A stretch of 64,000 nucleotides of DNA from LMUY01 sp965199555 (GTDB lineage: Bacteria; Pseudomonadota; Alphaproteobacteria; Acetobacterales; Acetobacteraceae), in assembly GCA_965199555.1 (NCBI GenBank), contig CBDASJ010000006.1, forward strand, positions 806,001 through 870,000, read 5' to 3'. Under the pieces are notes generated by a model. It had not been told where the DNA came from. It did no database searches and was given only the letters and a program-made list of their open reading frames with translations. Shown piece after piece: positions 58,372 to 64,000 of the stretch. The position numbers and the translations under genes were made by a program. How positions within the stretch are numbered: position 1 is the first letter of the stretch; each line of letters starts with the position of its first letter.

Positions 58372-59148
58372 TCAGGCGCTCTGCGCGGAGCGGATCGCAC
58401 TGACCACCTCGGCGGTCGCCTCTAGCGGGGCCATGTGACTGACGCCGGGGAGCACGGTATAACCGGCGCTCGGGATCACCTTGCTGAAGGCGGCGCGAAG
58501 AGAGGCCTCGGTCTCGACCACGTCGGCGCTGCCGACGATGATGTGTACGGGCGCGGTGATCCTGGACGCCTCATTGCTGATATCCTCGATCATGCCCTGC
58601 TCGGGCCAGGCGCGCTTCGCTTCCGGCGATCCGCGCAAGGCGTCCTCGACGATCTGCTCGCGATGCGCGTCAGACAACGGCAGTGCCGACACGATGCCCA
58701 TCACGCCTTCGCGCGTCTGGTACGCGGCAACCATCCCCTGGCGCTGCTCCTCCGGCACATCGAGCGCGTTCGGCGGCGCGGGCGCCATCAGGATCAGGCT
58801 CTTCAAGCCGCGCGGCTGCCGCGCGGCGACGAGTTGGGCCACCTTGCCGCCCATCGAGTGGCCCAGGAGGATGAAGTCCTGCAAGCCGAGTTCGTTGATG
58901 ATTTCGACGACATCATCGGCGAGCGTTTCCAGCTGGTAATCCGTGGCGTCCTTGCTCGAGCGGCCCCAGCCGCGAAAGTCGATGGCGACGCAGCGATGGC
59001 TCTTGGACAAGCCGTTCATGACCGGAATCCAGCTATGGATCGACCCACCCCAATAGTGAAGGAAGAGCAGAGTGGGGCTGCCTTCGCCCAACTCGACGAC
59101 GTTGATGTCGACGTTGTTGACGTGACACAAGCTTTGCTTGCCGGACAT
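58372..59148 (-). CDS. Alpha/beta hydrolase with Ser nucleophile
   Basis: 258 aa; AGAGGA precedes the ATG. FLHYWGGSIHSW (oxyanion region), nucleophile elbow GHSMGG near residue 97 and catalytic His in GVSHMAPLE. Esterase or C-C hydrolase type. First of five minus-strand genes (58372 down to 55417) that lie downstream of a GlxA-type regulator. Confidence 0.88.
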   Translation of the reverse strand: MSGKQSLCHVNNVDINVVELGEGSPTLLFLHYWGGSIHSWIPVMNGLSKSHRCVAIDFRGWGRSSKDATDYQLETLADDVVEIINELGLQDFILLGHSMGGKVAQLVAARQPRGLKSLILMAPAPPNALDVPEEQRQGMVAAYQTREGVMGIVSALPLSDAHREQIVEDALRGSPEAKRAWPEQGMIEDISNEASRITAPVHIIVGSADVVETEASLRAAFSKVIPSAGYTVLPGVSHMAPLEATAEVVSAIRSAQSA

Positions 59149-59336
59149 GACTTATCCTCTCGCATCGGCGCTGACCCGCCTTCGCAAAGAGAGGGCGAGG
59201 AGACCGCGATCCTGGTGCAACGGACTCATCCGTCCGTGGCACGAACGACACTGCCACGATGAGCGCTTGTCTGAAACGACATAAATCCCTCGAATCCTGA
59301 CATAAGGCGAACGGCGGCAGCGGGAAGCGGCGCGGG

Positions 59337-60299
59337 TCAGGCTGACCCGTGGGAATACGCCCGTGCGACACGGCGGACGGCCTGCGGCGATTGCCCGAAC
59401 AGGCGCAAAAAGCTGCGCCGCATTCGCTCGACGTCGCCGAAGCCCACGTCCTGTGCGATGAGTTCGATCGGCTCGCGGCTATCCTCGACCCTGGGACGAG
59501 CGACCTCGGCGCGTAGCCGCTCGATCGCCCGCGCCGGCGTCTCGCCGGTCTCCTTGAGAAAGATGCGCGCGAATTGGCGGCTGCTGATGCACGCAACCTC
59601 CGCCAGACGCTCGACCGGAAGATTGTCGCGCAGATGTTCGCGCGCGTAGGTCAACGCCTCCCGAATTCGGTCAGACGCGGGCTCAAGGTCGAGGATGGCG
59701 GAAAACTGCGACTGCCCGCCTGGCCGACGGTGATGGACGACCATCTCACGAGCGACCGATTTGGACAGATCCAGTCCGAAATCCGCTTCGATCATGGCAA
59801 GCGCCATATCGACGCCGGCGGTGACGCCCGCCGAGGTCCAGATCGTGCGATCGTTGATGTATATGCGATCGGCGTCGACCGACACGCGGGGGAACCGCGA
59901 CTGCAGCAGGGGTGCCCACCGCCAATGCGTCGTCGCGCGGTGTCCATCCAAAATGCTGGATTCGGCCAGATAGAATGCGCCGGTACAGACGCTTGCCATA
60001 CGCCGCGTGACCGGCGCCAAGGATCTCAGCAGGCCGGTAATCGCTGGTTGCCGCCCGGGAAGGTGCGCTTCGGGGCCGCCGACGACGATGACGGTGTCGG
60101 CATGCTTCGCCGCGTTGACCTCGACGGTGTCAATCGAGAGGCCGGCGCAGCCGAAGACGGCTCCCCCCGCACTCGAGGCGACACTCACCTCATAGGGAGC
60201 GCCGTACAGCGAGCGGGCGCAATCGAACGCGCACATCGGACCACTCAGATCGAGCAGCTCGAAAGCGGGAGCGACGACGAAAGAAATCCTGCGAGACAT
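59337..60299 (-). CDS. GlxA-family regulator (DJ-1/PfpI plus AraC HTH), copy 1
   Basis: 320 aa; GGGGAGGAG upstream of the ATG. N-terminal class I glutaminase-like domain (PAFELLDLSGPMCAFD; nucleophile-elbow Cys in ASVCTGAFYLAES), then two AraC-type helix-turn-helix motifs (LPVERLAEVACISSRQFARIF; IAQDVGFGDVERMRRSF). Divergent from an isonitrile-hydratase-like gene and upstream of the five-gene hydrolase set. Confidence 0.92.
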   Translation of the reverse strand: MSRRISFVVAPAFELLDLSGPMCAFDCARSLYGAPYEVSVASSAGGAVFGCAGLSIDTVEVNAAKHADTVIVVGGPEAHLPGRQPAITGLLRSLAPVTRRMASVCTGAFYLAESSILDGHRATTHWRWAPLLQSRFPRVSVDADRIYINDRTIWTSAGVTAGVDMALAMIEADFGLDLSKSVAREMVVHHRRPGGQSQFSAILDLEPASDRIREALTYAREHLRDNLPVERLAEVACISSRQFARIFLKETGETPARAIERLRAEVARPRVEDSREPIELIAQDVGFGDVERMRRSFLRLFGQSPQAVRRVARAYSHGSA

Positions 60300-60462
60300 G
60301 ACGCCCACTCCTCCCCGATGTACCCGTAGGGTCGAGGCGAACCGCACAGCGAGCGCCTCCGGATCCCGGTCGTGATGTCCGAATTTAAGGCTTTTATGCT
60401 CTTTCCGCCACAGCCAACCGGACCTACCCTCTCCTCATTCGTTGAAGGCAAGGAGATGCCCT

Positions 60463-61215
60463 TTGGAGTCCACCAAGCTTCCCTCACTCAATCATCTCCG
60501 CGCGGCGATGGCGCCTGACGGCACGCCGCCCTTTCATGTCGGGATCGTCATCGGACCGGGGTACAATCCCATGGACATGGTCGGCATCCACACGGTGTTC
60601 ACGGTTGCGCGGGGCGCTCGGATCCATCTGCTGTGGAAGACGCATGACCTGGTCGAGGGCTTCCCCGATTGGTGGACCCGGCCGAACACGACGTTCGACG
60701 AATGCCCTGAAAGGCTCGACGTCATCGCGGTCCCGATGTTGGCTCCCGAAGCGCAGAATGATCCTGAGGTGGTGGCCTTCGTCGCCGAGAAGGCCAAGAC
60801 GGCCTCCTACGTCATCGGGGTCTGCAACGGCGTCCTCGTGCTCGGCGCCCTGGGGCTGTTGAGGGGTCGCCGCGCCACGACCAACCACAATGCGCTGCCG
60901 ATATTGGGCCAGCTGGGCGTCGCCGAGGTGGTCCCCGCTGGAAAGGGCGTCGTGGTCGACGGCAATCTTTACACGTCCGGCCCCGGCGTCGGCAGCTACG
61001 AGGCTGCCTTCAAAGTCGTCGAAGCCGCCTTCGGCCTGAAGGCGGCGCAGTTCGCCGAGGTGGCCATCGAATATGACCCTCGCACCATCTACGGAATGGG
61101 CAATCCCGCCAGTGCTGATCCGTCGCTTCTCGCGCAGTTCGAGAGAGTCATGGAGCCGCTCGTTGCCGACTACCGCAAAGGTTCGATAGAGTCGTTCAAA
61201 GCCCTCGTCGCCTGA
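60463..61215 (+). CDS. DJ-1/PfpI-family protein, isonitrile-hydratase-like, copy 1
   Basis: 250 aa from TTG 60463 with AAGGAG seven bases upstream; a TTG at 60442 is also in frame. InhA-like residues: Asp in NPMDMVG (D38) and elbow Cys C121 (VIGVCNGVLVLGALGLL). The middle segment ARIHLLWKTHDLVEG and RRATTNHNALPIL follow the isocyanide hydratase pattern. Divergent from GlxA copy 1; the alcohol dehydrogenase gene follows 63 bp later. Confidence 0.82.
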   Translation: MESTKLPSLNHLRAAMAPDGTPPFHVGIVIGPGYNPMDMVGIHTVFTVARGARIHLLWKTHDLVEGFPDWWTRPNTTFDECPERLDVIAVPMLAPEAQNDPEVVAFVAEKAKTASYVIGVCNGVLVLGALGLLRGRRATTNHNALPILGQLGVAEVVPAGKGVVVDGNLYTSGPGVGSYEAAFKVVEAAFGLKAAQFAEVAIEYDPRTIYGMGNPASADPSLLAQFERVMEPLVADYRKGSIESFKALVA

Positions 61216-61278
61216 CGATGAGCGGCGGGAACGGCGTGGCGGCCCGCACACCTCCGCTTCGCTGGAAGGAGACGTACG

Positions 61279-62358
61279 ATGAAAGCCGCCGTTCTCAGCC
61301 AGTGGGGCAAGCCGCTTTCCGTCGAGGTCATCCCCGACCCGGTCCTGGGCACGGGCGAGGTCATCGTGGACATGGTCGCCACGAGCCTGCCTTCCTACGC
61401 CGCCGAGGTCTTGAGCGGAGAGCGCAAATATCCCCTGGTCTTGCCGGCGGTGCCCGGCGCGGGCGGGGTCGGCCGCGTGCGAGCCATAGGTCCGGACGCG
61501 ACGCGCCTCCAGCCGGGCGACTGGGTCTACTGCGACTGCACCGTGCGCTCACGCGACGACCCGTTCTCGCCCGACATCACCTTGCAGGGGTTGAGCGCAC
61601 GCAGAGACGGCGGCCTGCGCCTGCAGGAGTATTTTCACGATGGAGCCCTGGCCGAGCAGATTCGCATTCCGACCGAGAACGCCGTCCGCATCGGTGCGAT
61701 CGAGCCGGCGGACGCCGCCAGATGGTGTGCGCTCGGGACCGCGCTCGTGCCCTATGGCGGCTTCCTGGCGGCGAGGCTCCAGCCCGGCGAGACGGTGCTC
61801 GTCAGCGGCGCGACCGGCAACTTCGGCAGTGCGGCGGTCAGCGTCGCGCTGGCGATGGGCGCGGCCCGCGTGGTGGCGCCGGGCCGCAACGAGCGGGCGC
61901 TGGACGACCTGCGGTGCCGGTTCGGCGATCGCCTGCGGCCGGTCAAGCTGATCGGACGGGAGGACGAGGATCGAGAGGCCATGCGCAAGGCGGCACCGGG
62001 GCCGATCGACTGCGTCCTGGACATCCTGCCGCCGTCGGTGCCCGCGACGGTCAGCAGGACGGCGCTGATGACGGTGCGCCCCTACGGCCGCGCCGTCCTG
62101 ATGGGCGGCGTCGGCATGTTGGGCGGCGAGGATCTGGCGCTGCCTTATCCTTGGATCATGCGGAATTGCATCACCATCCACGGGCAATGGATGTATCCGA
62201 CGACCGCCGGCCCGCGGCTCGCCGCGCTCGTCCGCTCGGGCCTGCTGGACCTCGGCCGCTACGAGATCACCGAGTTCGATCTCGACCAGGTGAATGAGGC
62301 GGTGAGCCACGCCGCCGAGAACGGCGGCCCGTTCAAGATGACCGTCGTCAAGCTTTAG
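61279..62358 (+). CDS. Zinc-less medium-chain alcohol dehydrogenase/quinone reductase-like
   Basis: 359 aa; GGAAGGAG precedes the ATG. GroES-like N-terminus (MKAAVLSQWGKPLSV), nucleotide site VLVSGATGNFGSAAV near 174-188. The structural-zinc Cys cluster is absent, pointing to the QOR branch. Same direction as the upstream PfpI gene, probably co-transcribed. Substrate unknown. Confidence 0.87.
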   Translation: MKAAVLSQWGKPLSVEVIPDPVLGTGEVIVDMVATSLPSYAAEVLSGERKYPLVLPAVPGAGGVGRVRAIGPDATRLQPGDWVYCDCTVRSRDDPFSPDITLQGLSARRDGGLRLQEYFHDGALAEQIRIPTENAVRIGAIEPADAARWCALGTALVPYGGFLAARLQPGETVLVSGATGNFGSAAVSVALAMGAARVVAPGRNERALDDLRCRFGDRLRPVKLIGREDEDREAMRKAAPGPIDCVLDILPPSVPATVSRTALMTVRPYGRAVLMGGVGMLGGEDLALPYPWIMRNCITIHGQWMYPTTAGPRLAALVRSGLLDLGRYEITEFDLDQVNEAVSHAAENGGPFKMTVVKL

Positions 62359-62455
62359 CCGCTGGATAGCAGCCGCATCCGAGCGAGCGCGGTCACCCCA
62401 CAATGCTGCCGAGGAGGAGGCCGGAATGCCGCGGGAGCGACACTCTTCAATTCGC

Positions 62456-63439
62456 CTACGTGGCTACCGTGATTGAGGTCTCGCCGACACTAGAATTCGA
62501 AGCGTGCCCGTTGAAACGCCGCCGGTAAGCCGCGGGGCTCAAGCCAACGACGCGTTGGAAGCGGGCGCGGAATGTGACGGGTGAATCGAATCCACTCGCC
62601 GCGGCGACCGACTCGATCGACATAGCTGCGCCCTCGAGCAACGCCTGAGCGCGACGGACCCGGGCGGTAAGAAGCCACTGGACGGGTGTGGTGCCGGTCT
62701 GCTCTCGAAACCGGCGCGCAAGCGTGCGCTGGCTGACGCAAGCGCGATCGGCGAGCGCGTCGATGTCGAGAGCCTTGTCGACGTTTTCAAGCATCCAGTC
62801 GAGCAACGGCGCAAGGCTCGCATTCGATGACGGCAACTCCTGACGAATGAACTGTGACTGGCCACCGTCGCGATTGAGCGACGCGACGGCGAGCCGGGCT
62901 GCGTGTGCAGCAATTACCTGCCCGTGGTCGCGCCGCGCGAGATGCAGGCACATGTCGAGCCCTGCGGACGCGCCGGCCGAGGTGATGATGCGACCCTCGT
63001 CCACAAACAGCACGTCAGGATCGACACTTACAGCGGGATAGCGCCGCGCCAACTCCGCCGCCACGATCCAGTGCGTGGTGGCGCGCTTTCCATCCAGCAA
63101 GCCCGTCGCGGCCAGTACGAAAGCGCCAGAGCATATCGAGGCGATCCGTGCGCCGTGTTCCCACGCGGCATGAAGCGCTTCGAGCACAGGCTTCGGAATG
63201 GGGACGGACGCATCCTCGATGCCGGGGATGAGCACCGTATCGGCTTTCGCGAGCTGCTCCAGTCCCCAGGGCGCACGAAGCTTGAACGCGCTCGTCTTCA
63301 CCTCCGCTGCCTCACCGCATACAAGTACGCGATAAGCGGCCCCCAAGCCCGGCGCCTCGACTTTCGCGAGCACGTCGCAAGCGATGCCCAGATCGAACGG
63401 AACTACGCCGTGCATGGCGAGAACGGCGACGTCGTGCAT
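62456..63439 (-). CDS. GlxA-family regulator (DJ-1/PfpI plus AraC HTH), copy 2
   Basis: 327 aa; AAGGAA precedes the ATG. N-terminal DJ-1/PfpI domain (VVPFDLGIACDVLAK; elbow Cys in ASICSGAFVLAATGLL), then AraC helix-turn-helix (IDALADRACVSQRTLARRF; SIESVAAASGFDSPVTFRARF). Similar layout to copy 1 but the sequences are well diverged. Divergent from the last gene of the window. Confidence 0.92.
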   Translation of the reverse strand: MHDVAVLAMHGVVPFDLGIACDVLAKVEAPGLGAAYRVLVCGEAAEVKTSAFKLRAPWGLEQLAKADTVLIPGIEDASVPIPKPVLEALHAAWEHGARIASICSGAFVLAATGLLDGKRATTHWIVAAELARRYPAVSVDPDVLFVDEGRIITSAGASAGLDMCLHLARRDHGQVIAAHAARLAVASLNRDGGQSQFIRQELPSSNASLAPLLDWMLENVDKALDIDALADRACVSQRTLARRFREQTGTTPVQWLLTARVRRAQALLEGAAMSIESVAAASGFDSPVTFRARFQRVVGLSPAAYRRRFNGHASNSSVGETSITVAT

Positions 63440-63586
63440 CGAAAATTCCTTCGCGGTCGGCTCATCGCTTGCGGATGATAGCCTCAGACCGGTTGGCAGT
63501 AAACGATCGGTCGTTGTCTTTTATGCCACTCACCGACGCGTGCGCCTGGCTCTACAAGGATGCGCGACACTCCCAGGAGCCTCCCG

Positions 63587-64000
63587 ATGTCCGCCCAGAT
63601 GCCTACGCCCGCTGGTCCGCCGCTGAGCGTCGGGATGTTGCTCTATCCCGGCTTTACGCTGCTCGATCTCGCGGGACCGCAATCTGCTCTCGGCCTACAT
63701 GGTCAGACCTTTTTGTTCTCGAAGACCATGGATCCGGTGCCCACCGACAGCGGCATCTCGCTCAACCCGACCACGACCTTCGCCGATGCGCCGCGCGAGC
63801 TCGACGTGCTGTTCGTGCCGGGCGGCTTCGGCACCAATGACGCGATGAAGGATGAGGAGATCATCGGCTTCCTCGCCGAGGTCGGAAAGCGGGCTCATTA
63901 CATAACCTCCGTCTGTTCGGGCTCGCTGCTGCTCGGTATGGCGGGGCTGCTGGACGGCTATCGTGCCGCTACGCATTGGGCGGTCTACGAAATTCTCGAG
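63587..64000 (+). CDS. DJ-1/PfpI-family protein, isonitrile-hydratase-like, copy 2 (runs off window)
   Basis: 138 residues visible from ATG 63587 with AGGAG seven bases upstream; still open at the last base. D27 (LLDLAGP) and C110 (TSVCSGSLLLG) occupy the positions of the InhA catalytic Asp and Cys, and GYRAATHWAVYEIL follows the InhA pattern closely, with Ser replacing the Thr after the Cys. Isonitrile (isocyanide) hydratases convert R-NC to N-formamide. Divergent from GlxA copy 2. Confidence 0.82.
   Translation, partial: MSAQMPTPAGPPLSVGMLLYPGFTLLDLAGPQSALGLHGQTFLFSKTMDPVPTDSGISLNPTTTFADAPRELDVLFVPGGFGTNDAMKDEEIIGFLAEVGKRAHYITSVCSGSLLLGMAGLLDGYRAATHWAVYEILE

Noticed and set aside
63502..63515. 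AACGA...TCGTT inverted repeat between GlxA copy 2 and the last gene
   Set aside because: Only five-base arms, likely by chance; too weak to call an operator.

Overview
The window is high-GC, tightly packed DNA from an alphaproteobacterium, most plausibly an Acetobacteraceae/Rhodospirillales member. That placement is inferred from base composition, gene families and operon style (ATGA/GTGA overlaps, frequent GTG/TTG starts); no rRNA or other placing marker is present. Four kinds of DNA can be seen.

(1) 1-6.05 kb: an acyl-CoA dehydrogenase-like / PIG-L deacetylase / NodS-like methyltransferase operon facing a glycosyltransferase gene, then a sugar-acid pair (D-erythronate dehydrogenase-like plus an IlvD/Edd-family Fe-S dehydratase).

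(2) 6.2-11.4 kb: mobile-element debris. It holds a decayed C-terminal piece of a TraA-type relaxase, then an AT-richer single-chain restriction-modification gene (nuclease, N6-adenine methylase and specificity domains) split by a 929-bp IS5-family element. The element has a 22-bp inverted repeat and a TTA target duplication. Removing it with one TTA restores one reading frame of 1064 aa.

(3) 11.65-47.7 kb: core-like metabolism. It includes methylcrotonyl-CoA-carboxylase-type subunits with an indolepyruvate:ferredoxin oxidoreductase pair; a GMC oxidoreductase; exbB-exbD-tonB divergent from a cobalamin riboswitch followed by a BtuDFC-type ABC importer; and an amidohydrolase / binding protein / enolase-superfamily operon with an IclR regulator. 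That operon is divergent from an extradiol-dioxygenase-like protein, an MhpA-like flavin hydroxylase and a complete Liv-type importer. After these come a small secreted protein, a DAO-type oxidase, an AI-2E-family protein, an LLM flavin monooxygenase, an MFS carrier, a frameshifted DUF2075 ATPase, an EEP nuclease/phosphatase, an Ohr/OsmC protein and an SDR.

(4) 47.7-64 kb: a probable acquired xenobiotic island. It begins where radC is cut off next to an AlpA/excisionase-like gene. It carries two tandem LinB-like haloalkane dehalogenases with a divergent TetR gene; a TetR-flanked SDR / Asp-nucleophile hydrolase / SDR set; a five-gene hydrolase / HD / CMD-like / alcohol dehydrogenase / DUF1330 set; and two successive divergent modules, each a GlxA-type regulator opposite an isonitrile-hydratase-like DJ-1/PfpI gene. 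The second of these runs off the window. Together these could dehalogenate, hydrate and oxidise small toxic organics, but the substrates are inferred.
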